From Bacillota bacterium (GTDB taxonomy: Bacteria > Bacillota > Limnochordia > Limnochordales > DUMU01): a stretch of DNA of 64,000 bases. Shown here piece after piece: positions 26,775 through 36,408 of this stretch; position 1 is the stretch's first letter, and each line of letters begins with the position of its first letter. The stretch is taken from assembly GCA_012839805.1 (NCBI GenBank), contig DUMU01000007.1, forward strand, positions 142,374 through 206,373, given 5' to 3'. Below the pieces are notes generated by a model. That model was given only the letters and a program-made list of their open reading frames with translations. It did no database searches and was not told the origin of the DNA. The translations under genes and the position numbers were made by a program.

Positions 26775-29651
26775 ATGCGGGTGCGGTACTGGGTCGTGGC
26801 AGTACTGGTGCTGGTTATGCTCCCGGTTTTGGGAAGGCTGGCTGCAAGCCGGATCAACCGGTGGCTGCTCGCAAGATACGGTCCGACTTTCCCCCACGAC
26901 GTCGTCGAGACGGTATTACACATCCTGCACGGGCTCTGGGTGATCGGGTTGGCGGTAGCGGGTGTGGTGTTGCTCGCAGCCTCGCCCCCACCTGGATCTA
27001 CATCTGGGTCTATTGCCCAAGGGTCCGGGCCTTTGGGAATCTCTATTAGTTTCCTGGAACAGCTGGAGCGGAGCTTGCCCGGCCGCGGAGCTTACTTTCT
27101 GTCCGTTCGCGTGTTGGGGGCATTCACGCTGCTTTTTGCCCTGGCGGCAGGAGCGGTTATGCTTTGGGACCGACTGGGTACGATCGGCAGATTGATCGCG
27201 ACCCGGGTGGAACAACACCTTCACATGGTCATGTTGCTGTTGGTGGCTTTCCTGTCCGGATTGATACTTCTGGTCAATCATCGCATGGTTTTCTCTCCCG
27301 CGCCATGGCTGGCCGATTCTGCCCTGACCACCGCTGACCGGGAAATTGAGATCTATCGACCCACTTACTGGTCGGTGCAGGCCAGGCATCGATGGAATCT
27401 CCCCGTCGCGATTCCCGCGGCGGCGCCAGAAAAAGAAACCCCATCATGGCTTACTGATTCGGAACTCGAGGACCTCAAATCACTCGTTCCGGACCTTGAG
27501 CAGCTGTACGCGTCCCAGTCTGTCCTGGCTCGCTGGGGAGACAAAACCATACGGGTGGTCGAGGCGACCGCCGGCTATTTCCCGACTCGAAACCGGGATC
27601 TCGTCGCCGGCGACCTTCCCCAACACGGCGACGAAGGGTTGATCAACACTGCGATGCTCGCGTCGGCCGAGAGCATCCATGAAGAAGCGAGCTGGCTGGG
27701 AAAACAGATCTCCGTGCAAGTAGCAGGGTTCGTGCGCCATTTGACGGTGGTTGGTATCGTTAGGGACCTGCAACCTGCCCGTGACCCAACCGTCTACCTC
27801 CGGGCCGCGCCGGGTACTCGCTGGACGTCCGCCGTAGGTGTGGTGAAGGGTGACAAAAACCCGGCGGCGGTGGCGGCCGCCCTGCAAAGTGCTTTGGACT
27901 CGCTCTACGGCCCCGACGCGTGGCGAGCGGAAAGCAGGCGAGCCCAGAACCAGCAATGGCTGGCAGCCAGAGACCGAGTGCGGTGGGCCAACCGATGGAT
28001 TGGCTTGATGTCCTTGCTGCTTGCGGGTACCACGGTTTTCGGCCTGGCCTTTACCGGCGAACGAAAGTCGATGGCCCGCCATGCCCTGGCCAGGGCACTG
28101 GGACAAGGGCGCGGGCCGCTGCTGGTCGGGAGGGTTGCCCGTTATACGTTACTAGGGATGTCCGGCGGGTTCTTCGGAGCGCTTGCAGGTCAGCTGCTGT
28201 TCCCGTGGTTTTCCCTCGGTCCATCTCCCTTTTCCAGCCCCATTAGTGAGCGTCCCGGTCCCGAAGCGCTGCTTTGGGCAACGGTAGCGGTGGGCGCGGC
28301 GACCTTCGCCGGCTCTCTTTGGCCGGTCTGGCACGCTGCCAACGCCAACATCGCGCAGGTGCTGCGGTTAATCGAAGTGGCCGGGGGAGGCGGTGAGCTG
28401 GCCCCAACCCGGTTCCCTCCCCGGGTTCGCCGCTTGCTCACTCCGGGGGCAGGGTTGTCAGTGATGCAGATGGCGCTGAGCATAGGTCTTCTTATCTCCG
28501 TGGTAAGCACTGATGACGCGCTGCGGCGCGAGCTTGCGTCCGCGGGTTTATCCCGCTACCTCCTGGTATACCCTGCTTCCTCCGGAGGAACGCCTTTGGG
28601 ATGGGGCCGTGACGACCTTGATTCCCTTCGTTCGTCCCTATCCGGAGCCATTCATCTGTTGGCCCTGTCTGACGGCGGAGAAGCCTACGTTCGGAGTTCC
28701 CCCGGTGACAGAACCTACTCAGCCCTTGCTCGATCCGGCACGGAGGAACTGCCCGCGATCTACGGATGGCGTCTGCAGGCGGGAAGCATGCTGTCTGCCG
28801 TGGACGTCCGCCAGGAGGCACCGGTCGCAGTAATCGCGCGAGACTTGGGCGAAGTCCTGTGGGGCAAAGCGGATCCGACAACTTACCTTGGAAAGCAGTT
28901 TTACTTCCGTCCGGCTTACGCCGCGGGAACGTCCTGGCAGCCGGTGAGAGTGATCGGAGTGATGTCCGCTCCGGTGGAGGGTCTGGGCGGCCCGGTGGGT
29001 GATCTGCCGGCTTTCTTCGTTCCCCTGGGCGTCTTGCCGGGTCCCAGGCTCCCGGGCGGCACCCCTTTGGGAAGGTTCGTCGTGGCTCGACCGGCTGGCG
29101 AGTCCAAAACCGATCCGGGCTCCGTCTTGGCACGGCTTGCCGCCGCCTATTTGCGCCCCACTTATGGTTTGGTCGACTACCGGGAACAGACACCTCGGGA
29201 AGACCTGCTGCTTGGCCTCGACCGGGAAGGGCGCATCCTTTCGTGGGAACTCCTCTTCGTACTGTTAACCGCCGGCACGGGCATGTTCGCCTTCCGCTGG
29301 CTGGACGTTTCTTCACATACGCGTTACCTTGGCATGCGCCGAACTCTGGGATCGGGGCGTCTCCCCCTGCTTCTCGACGTCTGGGCCGACTCCGGATTGG
29401 TACTGCTGCTTGCCAGCGTCGCCGGCCTCCTGGCCGCGGCCGTATGGGCGCCTCGGCTGACCCGTCCGCTCCTGGTGGTGCAGGTCTTCCTATCTATGGA
29501 GACCGCGGGTTTGCCTGTCTGGACTCTACGCGGGGTGCTGATCGGCGTCATCATACCCCTGGTAACCGCGGGGCTGCTATCATCCTATCCTGCCTGGGTG
29601 GCCGCCCGTACCAGCCCGCTGGAGGCAGTGAGAGAGGGAGCTAGGTTATAG
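26775..29651 (+). CDS. Large FtsX-like (MacB-type) ABC permease without ATPase partner
   Basis: The 958-residue membrane protein has an N-terminal set of about four membrane segments (5-22, 50-68, 107-130, 150-168), an extracytoplasmic domain (about 170-390), three FtsX-like segments (about 403-520), a second extracytoplasmic domain (about 580-800), and three final segments ending with PAWVAARTSPLEAVREGA, the typical FtsX/MacB end. It should form the membrane part of a lipoprotein or peptide exporter or a mechanotransmission complex, but no ATP-binding gene is next to it. Base composition appears slightly lower in GC than neighbours, which might mean transfer. Confidence 0.72.
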   Translation: MRVRYWVVAVLVLVMLPVLGRLAASRINRWLLARYGPTFPHDVVETVLHILHGLWVIGLAVAGVVLLAASPPPGSTSGSIAQGSGPLGISISFLEQLERSLPGRGAYFLSVRVLGAFTLLFALAAGAVMLWDRLGTIGRLIATRVEQHLHMVMLLLVAFLSGLILLVNHRMVFSPAPWLADSALTTADREIEIYRPTYWSVQARHRWNLPVAIPAAAPEKETPSWLTDSELEDLKSLVPDLEQLYASQSVLARWGDKTIRVVEATAGYFPTRNRDLVAGDLPQHGDEGLINTAMLASAESIHEEASWLGKQISVQVAGFVRHLTVVGIVRDLQPARDPTVYLRAAPGTRWTSAVGVVKGDKNPAAVAAALQSALDSLYGPDAWRAESRRAQNQQWLAARDRVRWANRWIGLMSLLLAGTTVFGLAFTGERKSMARHALARALGQGRGPLLVGRVARYTLLGMSGGFFGALAGQLLFPWFSLGPSPFSSPISERPGPEALLWATVAVGAATFAGSLWPVWHAANANIAQVLRLIEVAGGGGELAPTRFPPRVRRLLTPGAGLSVMQMALSIGLLISVVSTDDALRRELASAGLSRYLLVYPASSGGTPLGWGRDDLDSLRSSLSGAIHLLALSDGGEAYVRSSPGDRTYSALARSGTEELPAIYGWRLQAGSMLSAVDVRQEAPVAVIARDLGEVLWGKADPTTYLGKQFYFRPAYAAGTSWQPVRVIGVMSAPVEGLGGPVGDLPAFFVPLGVLPGPRLPGGTPLGRFVVARPAGESKTDPGSVLARLAAAYLRPTYGLVDYREQTPREDLLLGLDREGRILSWELLFVLLTAGTGMFAFRWLDVSSHTRYLGMRRTLGSGRLPLLLDVWADSGLVLLLASVAGLLAAAVWAPRLTRPLLVVQVFLSMETAGLPVWTLRGVLIGVIIPLVTAGLLSSYPAWVAARTSPLEAVREGARL

Positions 29652-29767
29652 CCCCGGCGGTAATATTGTCGTGGGCGGGTGCCAGGGGTTAGCCCAGGGG
29701 CTAGCCGGTGAGTGCTGAGGAATGACTATAAAGAAAAGACGGGAAAGGCGGAATAGCCAGATGCCGA

Positions 29768-30685
29768 ATGGTTGAAGGCGTCGCGCGCGCCCTAGCCGGG
29801 CTGGTGGGGCCGGAGAACGTCCGGATCGCCGAACCCTTGAGCAGGCATACATCCTTTCGCATCGGCGGTCCGGCCGACTGCTTCGTCACCCCTCGCAGTG
29901 AAGCCCAGGTCGAAGCGGTGTTATCCTTTTGTCTGCGTGAAGGGATACCGTACTTCATCCTCGGCCGCGGCTCCAACCTCCTTGTCAAGGATGGCGGGCT
30001 GCGCGCCGTGGTAATCCAACTGGGCGACCGGTTTGCGCACTACCGGGTCGAGCGAAGCTCCCTCTGGGCCCAGGTCGGGATCACCCTTCGCCGCCTGGCC
30101 GATCTGGCTGCTTCTGCCGCCTTGAGCGGCCTCGAGTTTGCCGGCGGCATCCCGGGTACTCTGGGCGGCGCGATCGTGATGAACGCTGGCGCCTACGGAG
30201 GCGAGATCAAAGACGTCTTGGTCGAAGCCGAGGTCCTCGATCTTTCTGCCGGCCGGGTGGAGCGACGCCGGCTTACCCGGGATGACCTCCAGTTCACTTA
30301 TCGTTCCAGTCTCTTGCAGCGGCGACCCATGGTAGTCCTCTCGGCCCGTTTCCGCCTCACGCCGGGTGAACCGGGTTCCATCTACGCGAGGATGAGCGAG
30401 CTGTGGCGCCGCCGCGCCGAAAAACAGCCCCTGGAGCTACCCAGCGCGGGGAGCATCTTTAAACGCCCGCCCGGGCGTTTCGTGGGGCCGATGATCCAGG
30501 AACTGGGCCTTCCCGGTACGCGCGTGGGCGGGGCCGAAATCTCCCGCCGGCATGCCGGATTCATCGTCAACCGGGGCCACGCCACCGCTCGCGACGTCCT
30601 CGATCTCATCACTCTTATTCAACAACGAGTGAAGGACCGCTTCGGGGTCGAGCTCGAGCCCGAGATCCGGATCGCCGGCGACTGA
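29768..30685 (+). CDS. murB: UDP-N-acetylenolpyruvoylglucosamine reductase
   Basis: MurB makes UDP-N-acetylmuramate, using FAD and NADPH, for peptidoglycan synthesis in the cytoplasm. The 305-residue protein shows HTSFRIGGPAD, LGRGSNLLV, the EFAGGIPGTLGGAIVMNAGAYGG FAD-binding region in type II form, the YRSS segment and PSAGSIFKRP with the catalytic Ser. The murC gene often found beside it is not here; the neighbour is the convergent radical SAM gene. ATG at 29768. Confidence 0.96.
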   Translation: MVEGVARALAGLVGPENVRIAEPLSRHTSFRIGGPADCFVTPRSEAQVEAVLSFCLREGIPYFILGRGSNLLVKDGGLRAVVIQLGDRFAHYRVERSSLWAQVGITLRRLADLAASAALSGLEFAGGIPGTLGGAIVMNAGAYGGEIKDVLVEAEVLDLSAGRVERRRLTRDDLQFTYRSSLLQRRPMVVLSARFRLTPGEPGSIYARMSELWRRRAEKQPLELPSAGSIFKRPPGRFVGPMIQELGLPGTRVGGAEISRRHAGFIVNRGHATARDVLDLITLIQQRVKDRFGVELEPEIRIAGD

Positions 30686-30739
30686 CCGAGCGCGGGCCTC
30701 CCCGGCCGCCGCGGTCGGCGAGGACGAAAGCCGGCGGGC

Positions 30740-32149
30740 TTACCTTCCGGCCAGAGCATGCTCGGCCTCGGCCGCCGTCTCTGCCGCGATCCTCTCCCCT
30801 CCGCGCGCCTTCCCGTTGGTCGCGCCCTGTCCGCCATGATATTCAGCCCAGAGTTCTTCCGCCTGCGCCAGCCAGGCCTCGGCCCGTTCATCGAGCTTGG
30901 CGGCCACCTCCGGCTGCAGGACGTTGTCGGCCCCCTCGTGGGTGGGACGGGCGCCGGATTCGGCCACCATGGCCCGCAGGGCTTGCGGGTGGTCGATGAT
31001 GGGGCAGGGAGCGATGAGGTTGGAATGGAAAGGTTGCCGGGCGCGGTAGGCCGCGAACAGGGGTGAACGCAAAGCGTCCGCCAGGGACATCTCTTTGATG
31101 TTGGCGGTGGCGAAGTGAGCAAAGGCGCATGGCTCCACGTCCCCGTTGGCGTTGATGTGGACGTAGTGCCTTCCGCCGGCAATGCAGCCGCCCACGACCT
31201 CGCCGTCGTTCCAGAAATCCGCGATCAGGATGGGCTTCGTCTTGCGCAACTCCCTCACCCGGCGGTAGAGCCAGGCCCGTTGCTCCGGCGTCACCATGAG
31301 CGAGAGATCGGGGTCACGGCCGATGGGGATGTAGTGGAAGCTCCAGACGTAAATGACCCCTTTCTCGATCAGATGATCGATGAAGGCATCGCTGAAAAGA
31401 TCTTTCACGTTACGGCTGGTCACGGTGACGGAAGCCCCGAAGATCAAACCCCGTTCCCGCAACCGGTCCATGGCCGCCATGACTTTCTGATACACGCCCG
31501 GGCCGCGGCGCCAGTCCGTTTCCTCTTCGAACCCTTCCAGGCTGATGGAGGGAGAAAAGTTGCCCAGCTCAGCCAGGCGATCGGCCACCTTGTCGTCGAT
31601 GAGGGTACCGTTGGTGTACGCCATGAACATGACGTCCTGGTGCTTCTCCAGCATGTCGAATAGGTGCTTATAGGCTAAAGGTTCCCCTCCCGAAAGGACG
31701 ATCCAGCGGATGCCCAGTTCCTTGGCTTCGGAGATGATCCTGTCTACGGTCTCCCACGGCAGAGTGTGAACTTCATACTTCCCCGCCCAGCAACCCTTAC
31801 ACCTCAGGTTACAAGCTTCCGTAGGGTCGAGCAGGATGAACGAAGGCGGCGTGAACCCGAGCCGCTCTGCCACCTTCTCCCGTTTCTTGATTCCTTGCAG
31901 GTATCCGTGGTAGGCCCAGTTGACAACGATATGTCTCAGCATCCTGGGATTGGGTCGGAAACGGGCGGCGCGCTCCCGCCAGCCCGGGTCAGTTTCCCAC
32001 CGGCCTCGAACGGCGGCTATAGTGGTACGGTGCGAAGGCGTTGGAGTCACTTTGTCCAGCAACGCGAGCACCGCCGGAACCGTGCGGGTCAGGTCCCGGG
32101 TCGCCGCGTCCAACACTGCCTCGATAGCACGGTCACTCACTGTGGCCAT
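30740..32149 (-). CDS. Radical SAM protein with SPASM-like C-terminal cysteines
   Basis: The 469-residue protein has the radical SAM cluster motif C-x3-C-x2-C in ACNLRCKGCW (about residue 112), the GGEPL motif (about 155), and C-terminal GGCIAG and DVEPCAF cysteines which may bind an additional cluster. N-terminal 100 residues are helical and of unknown function; the last 80 residues form a charged helical tail. Close relatives are widespread in Clostridia without assigned substrate. The neighbours (murB, murI) do not indicate a pathway. A promoter is visible upstream. Confidence 0.85.
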   Translation of the reverse strand: MATVSDRAIEAVLDAATRDLTRTVPAVLALLDKVTPTPSHRTTIAAVRGRWETDPGWRERAARFRPNPRMLRHIVVNWAYHGYLQGIKKREKVAERLGFTPPSFILLDPTEACNLRCKGCWAGKYEVHTLPWETVDRIISEAKELGIRWIVLSGGEPLAYKHLFDMLEKHQDVMFMAYTNGTLIDDKVADRLAELGNFSPSISLEGFEEETDWRRGPGVYQKVMAAMDRLRERGLIFGASVTVTSRNVKDLFSDAFIDHLIEKGVIYVWSFHYIPIGRDPDLSLMVTPEQRAWLYRRVRELRKTKPILIADFWNDGEVVGGCIAGGRHYVHINANGDVEPCAFAHFATANIKEMSLADALRSPLFAAYRARQPFHSNLIAPCPIIDHPQALRAMVAESGARPTHEGADNVLQPEVAAKLDERAEAWLAQAEELWAEYHGGQGATNGKARGGERIAAETAAEAEHALAGR

Positions 32150-32190
32150 ATTTCTCCCTCCACCGTCGATGGAAATGATCTCCGGACCGG

Positions 32191-32219
32191 GTTATAGTTA
32201 TAGTATACCAAAAGACCAA
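32191..32219 (-). promoter_or_regulatory. Promoter candidate for the radical SAM gene
   Basis: On the minus strand, TTGGTC (32219-32214), 17 bp, TATAAC (32196-32191) reads toward the radical SAM start at 32149. It lies in a distinct AT-rich island (32190-32235) between murI and the radical SAM gene. A second -10-like hexamer, TATACT, overlaps the spacer. Confidence 0.5.
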
Positions 32220-32335
32220 AAAACCTTACCCCATTCTATTCCCTCACCGGAGAAGGTGTCAACGCGCCCGCGGATCTCCGGAATCGCCCGGGCCGGCTGG
32301 ATCGCCGGGGGAAGCGCGTCCACGACGAAGTCGAG

Positions 32336-33229
32336 TTAGACCCGGGAAGCGGAGGGCGAAGATACCGGGAGCTCCACCTGCTCCACGGCGGGGGCCGGTC
32401 GGCCGAGGAGCAGGTGGACCGCGGCGGCCAACCGGCGCGCGTCGCCGGTAGTGAGCAGGCGAAGACGGTCAGGCGAAAGGGAGGTAAGTTTAGCTGCCCC
32501 GCTGTTGGTTGACGGGGGCGCCCAACCCTCCGACACGCCGTTGCTCGAGCTCCCTGCCGACTCCCGGCCGAGGCGTGACCGGAGCTCGGCGATGACCGAC
32601 GCCGCAGGATCGACCAGGCTGATGTCTCCGCCCACTATCCGCCGGAATGTGGGTAACAGGAACGGATAGTGAGTACATCCCAGGAGAACGGTATCGACCT
32701 GCGCGTTCAGCAGGGGTTCGAGGTACGACTCCAGGACCACCTGGGTCTCCCGATCGTGGAGTCGTCCCGCTTCTACGAGCGGTACGAGCAAAGGAGCGGC
32801 CTGGCTCACCACCACCGCCTCGGGCGCTATCCGCCGGATGGCTTCCACATAAGCTCCGCTTCGTACCGTGACCTGGGTGGCGAGCAGCCCGATGCGGCCG
32901 TTACGGGTGGCCGCCACCGCGGCCCTGGCCCCCGGTTCGATCATGCCGATTATGGGCACTTCAGGATAACGCTTGCGAAGTATAGGCAAGGAGACGGCGG
33001 AACTCGTGTTGCAGGCGGCCACGATCCAGCCGGCGCCTTCGTGGCGCAAACGACGAACGATGGCGTCCCCCAGCTCCACCAGCTCTTCCGGTGAACGATC
33101 TCCATACGGTACGTGGGCAGAGTCCGCGAGGTAAACAAGGGGGAGATCCGGTAGCTGCCGGAAGAACTCCCGGGCTACGGAAAGCCCCCCCACTCCCGAG
33201 TCGAACATTCCGATTTTGATCTGCTCCAT
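32336..33229 (-). CDS. murI: Glutamate racemase
   Basis: MurI supplies D-glutamate for peptidoglycan. The 297-residue protein has FDSGVGGLSV (8-17), YLADSAHVPYG, the first catalytic Cys in AACNTSSA (about 73), and the second in LLGCTHYPFL (about 184). A Ser/Gly/Asn-rich insertion lies at about 226-250 before the C-terminal helix. The ATG has AAGGAG eight bases upstream. The downstream radical SAM gene has its own promoter. Confidence 0.95.
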   Translation of the reverse strand: MEQIKIGMFDSGVGGLSVAREFFRQLPDLPLVYLADSAHVPYGDRSPEELVELGDAIVRRLRHEGAGWIVAACNTSSAVSLPILRKRYPEVPIIGMIEPGARAAVAATRNGRIGLLATQVTVRSGAYVEAIRRIAPEAVVVSQAAPLLVPLVEAGRLHDRETQVVLESYLEPLLNAQVDTVLLGCTHYPFLLPTFRRIVGGDISLVDPAASVIAELRSRLGRESAGSSSNGVSEGWAPPSTNSGAAKLTSLSPDRLRLLTTGDARRLAAAVHLLLGRPAPAVEQVELPVSSPSASRV

Positions 33230-33467
33230 CCCGAGGCTCCTTCAGCTCTTACCCTTGGCCGGCGTGCCCCTGCGAGTCGTCCTCAAATAGTCGCCGGGTA
33301 CTACGCGCAGCAACCCCATTCTACGCCGGCGGCGTCGCCAATGACACTCGGCAGCCCTTGCCATCTTCGGAGCCGGCCTCCAAAACCACCATGGCGGGAG
33401 GAATCATCACCCGAGAAGCGAAAGCCTTGGGGTGGTGCGACGAAGTGCTGGCGATGGGGTGGTGGCA

Positions 33468-34517
33468 ATGAGAGGGTTACGGTATGGTAGTGGCGATGAA
33501 CTGGTAGCGGTAAGGCGGGTGGTTGCGCTGGCCGAGATCATTTCTCTTTTGGTGGGCGGCCTGGCCGTCGCCGGATGGGCCGGCGTGGCCAAAGCCGCGG
33601 GTGAACCGCCCGCCGGTCAAGCGCGATTTTCTGGCACTTTTCTGCAACTCGACGGGGGGAATGCGGCCTGGTCGGCCGAAGAGTGGGACGAGGAGTTCCG
33701 GGCCATGCAGCAGGCCGGCATGAGCTTGGTCATCGTGCAGTGGGCGGCTACCCCCGCTTATGTCTACTACCCGAGCGATAGCTTACCGGGCCACCAGCCC
33801 TCGCCCGCACCGCTCGATCTCATCATGGCCGCGGCCGAGAAGTACGGGTTTTCGGTTCTCCTTGGCCCGTACCTGGACGAACGCTGGTGGTCGCAATACA
33901 TGCGGGAGGAGTTCGTGGCCGAACAGCTTGCCATCACCGCCCGCGTGGCCGCCGAACTTTATGCCCGTTATGGTAGTTCACCGGCATTTGCCGGCTGGTA
34001 CCTCCCGTATGAGATCAATGCGACGCCCCTTTTCACCACGGCGGGCAGGAGAAGGGCGGGAGAGCTCTTGCGGCGGGCCACGGGAGTATTTCACCGGCTT
34101 ACGCCCGATCGTCCGGTGACGATCGCCCCTTTCTTCGACCGCATTCTGCCCGTGGGTTTCTGTGAATCGTGGTGGAAAGAGGTTCTGACGGGATCGGGCG
34201 TGGATACGGTCTTCTTGCAGGACGGGGTGGGTACGGACCGGGGCATCTCGCCCGAGATTGCCGGCCGCTACTTCGCTGCCTTCGAGCGGGCCACGGCGGC
34301 AGCAGGAGTGAAACTCTGGAGCGATCTGGAGATCTTCGTGCAGGCAACCTGGCAGCCGGCGCCCTGGGAGCGGATCGAGGCCCAGCTACAGGCGGAAGCC
34401 CCCTACGTCGAGGGGTTCGTGATCTTCGAGTTCAATCACTACATGAGTCCGGTCCGGGGCGGTAAAGCAGCGGAACTGTATGCTGCCTACGATCGATACA
34501 TCGGCGGCCAGAAGTGA
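33468..34517 (+). CDS. Secreted DUF4434 domain protein
   Basis: About 349 residues, with an N-terminal hydrophobic signal (VVALAEIISLLVGGLAVAGW) ending near AKAAG. The mature part, starting FSGTFLQLDGGNAAWSAEEW, fits DUF4434, a TIM-barrel family related to glycoside hydrolases: a Trp/Asp-rich start, VIVQWAATP, FSVLLGPYLDERWW, GWYLPYEIN and a terminal GFVIFEFNHYMSP. The enzymatic role is not known. A GTG 36 bases upstream is an alternative start. The next gene, a secreted FAD oxidoreductase, begins 90 bases later and is likely co-transcribed. Confidence 0.78.
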   Translation: MRGLRYGSGDELVAVRRVVALAEIISLLVGGLAVAGWAGVAKAAGEPPAGQARFSGTFLQLDGGNAAWSAEEWDEEFRAMQQAGMSLVIVQWAATPAYVYYPSDSLPGHQPSPAPLDLIMAAAEKYGFSVLLGPYLDERWWSQYMREEFVAEQLAITARVAAELYARYGSSPAFAGWYLPYEINATPLFTTAGRRRAGELLRRATGVFHRLTPDRPVTIAPFFDRILPVGFCESWWKEVLTGSGVDTVFLQDGVGTDRGISPEIAGRYFAAFERATAAAGVKLWSDLEIFVQATWQPAPWERIEAQLQAEAPYVEGFVIFEFNHYMSPVRGGKAAELYAAYDRYIGGQK

Positions 34518-34607
34518 GCCCGGCCGGGTCGCCCGGCCCGTCGAACTGTGAAAGGAGAAAGGACCGCTGAGGCGTTCAGTAGACACGGGCAAGGAGGAGA
34601 AGATGCT

Positions 34608-36332
34608 GTGTTGAAAGCAAAAACGTTTGCCTGGACCTTATCCTTGACGATGGGCATCGCCATCATCCTCGCGTGGAGTTGCCCGGTCACCCCGGCTTGG
34701 TCGGCCGGGAAGGAAGTGGCGGCCGGGGCAGGGAGTGAAAGCTACGACCTTGTCATCTACGGTGGTTCGTTTGCCGGGGTGGCGGCGGCGATCAGCGCGG
34801 CGACGGTCAACCCCGAGGCCCGCATCCTCCTGGTCGATCCCCAGCGGGCTCTGGGTACGATCGGTACCGTAGGCGGCCAGAACTACATGGACGTCCGGGG
34901 CTGGCCGGCCGATCCCCACGCCTACCAGTGGAACAAGGGGTGGGTCCGCCCCTATGTCACGATGGGTACCTACGATCGGATCTTCGCCCGTACCGACCGG
35001 GCTTACAACACGGACGAAGCGGCTCGGCTGCTCGGGCAGATGGTGGCCGAACACCCCAACGTCACGGTCTGGCTCGAAACCGATGTGCTGGCGGTAACGA
35101 CGAGCCCGGGCGCGGGCGACTCCGTCCGGATAACCGGCGCTACTTTCCAGAAAGTCCGCCGGGACCCGGCCACTGGCTACGTGCTCTTTGACGACTCCGA
35201 CCGGCCGCGAACGGTAACGGCACGCATCTTTATCGACGCTTCCGACAACGGGAGACTCCATCGCCTATCCGGGCATTTCGTAGGAACGCTGGGGCGGGAG
35301 GACACCAGTTACGAGCGGCGTTTCATGGTGAACACATTGATGTTCAAGATCCGGGGGGTCGATGTAGCCGAGCTGATCCGTATCCTCAACTCGCCGGACG
35401 GGGACTGGCGGGGCCTGCGGGATCGTGACGGGACGCTCCTCTTTTATGGTGGCTGGAAGACGGTAAATGGTCCGGGAGCTGCGCCCGCCATCCAGGCGTT
35501 CAACCGGGCGACGCCCCGCTTTCACATAAAACCGGCGAACGTGGCGCAAAACGGAACCGGTTCAGAAGAATATTGGGTGAACATGCTGCTCGTCTTCAAC
35601 GTCGACCCCCGCCTGGAAGAGAAAGACCGGGGTACGGACCGCTTTCCGGAGCCTGCCAACCGCGACCCGATCGTACCGCCGTGGTCGCTGGACCAGGCCT
35701 GGGTGGAGGCCCGGCGAATCCTCGACACCCCGGAGTTCCTGGCTGCCTTACGCAGCTTCCCGGCCTTCGAAAGGGTGGAGCTGGTCCGGGCGGCCGACGG
35801 GGGGCCGGCGGTAGGCGACATGATGTACATCCGCGAAGCTCTACACAGCTCGCTGCGGGCGGACTGGCTCAGCCCTTACAACTACGCTCTCACCCAAGGT
35901 GAGGTGGCCCTGGCCGGTCGCGGTCCCGACGACGGCGCCGATGCCGCCAACTACGAGCATCGGATCGGCCTTGCCTTCTATTGGATGGATTCCAACGGGT
36001 ATGAGAAGCTGCTGCGGGGTGACCACTGGGAGGTAGTAGGTGAACCGCTGCCCCACGGCCAGGGTCCGGTGAACCCTGTTTACGTGCCTTACGAGGTGAT
36101 GGTGACCCCGTACATAGAAAATCTCCTGGTGCCCAATGGCTCGGCCAATGCGGGCCGGTGGGCCTGGTCGATGCTGCGGGTGATCCCCAACCTCACGGTG
36201 GTGGGCGATGCGGCAGGCGTGGCCGCGGGGCTGGCGCTGCGGGAGGGGTGGGTCGTGAGCCGGCCAACCGAGGAGGAGATACGGAAAGTACAGGAGGCAT
36301 TGCGGTCGCTCGGGGCGCGGCTCGACAAATAG
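34608..36332 (+). CDS. Secreted FAD-dependent oxidoreductase
   Basis: About 574 residues. A signal peptide (AWTLSLTMGIAIILAWS) precedes a FAD-binding Rossmann motif, YDLVIYGGSFAGVAAAISAA, then IFIDASDNG and a C-terminal TVVGDAAGVAAGLAL segment that closes the flavin site. It resembles the PF12831 FAD-dependent oxidoreductases, several of which act on carbohydrates; substrate unknown. The GTG at 34608 has AAGGAGGA nine bases upstream; the longer frame from 34548 lacks a site. Export of a flavoprotein suggests the Sec or Tat route, but no twin arginine was seen. Confidence 0.82.
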   Translation: MLKAKTFAWTLSLTMGIAIILAWSCPVTPAWSAGKEVAAGAGSESYDLVIYGGSFAGVAAAISAATVNPEARILLVDPQRALGTIGTVGGQNYMDVRGWPADPHAYQWNKGWVRPYVTMGTYDRIFARTDRAYNTDEAARLLGQMVAEHPNVTVWLETDVLAVTTSPGAGDSVRITGATFQKVRRDPATGYVLFDDSDRPRTVTARIFIDASDNGRLHRLSGHFVGTLGREDTSYERRFMVNTLMFKIRGVDVAELIRILNSPDGDWRGLRDRDGTLLFYGGWKTVNGPGAAPAIQAFNRATPRFHIKPANVAQNGTGSEEYWVNMLLVFNVDPRLEEKDRGTDRFPEPANRDPIVPPWSLDQAWVEARRILDTPEFLAALRSFPAFERVELVRAADGGPAVGDMMYIREALHSSLRADWLSPYNYALTQGEVALAGRGPDDGADAANYEHRIGLAFYWMDSNGYEKLLRGDHWEVVGEPLPHGQGPVNPVYVPYEVMVTPYIENLLVPNGSANAGRWAWSMLRVIPNLTVVGDAAGVAAGLALREGWVVSRPTEEEIRKVQEALRSLGARLDK

Positions 36333-36362
36333 CGTTCACCGGAACGCCGGGGGTGGGCGGTC

Positions 36363-36391
36363 TTGACGCGAGGCGATGGCACGGGTAGCAT
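36363..36391 (+). promoter_or_regulatory. Promoter of the SRP RNA
   Basis: TTGACG (36363-36368), 17 bp, TAGCAT (36386-36391) is a good sigma-A promoter. Transcription would start about 36398, a few bases before the first paired bases of the SRP RNA. Confidence 0.65.
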
Positions 36392-36408
36392 GGTAAAGAA
36401 TGTGATGC

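Noticed and set aside
33391-33471. 26-codon frame ending in the DUF4434 start
   Set aside because: No ribosome-binding site of note, no hydrophobic or conserved pattern; probably chance.
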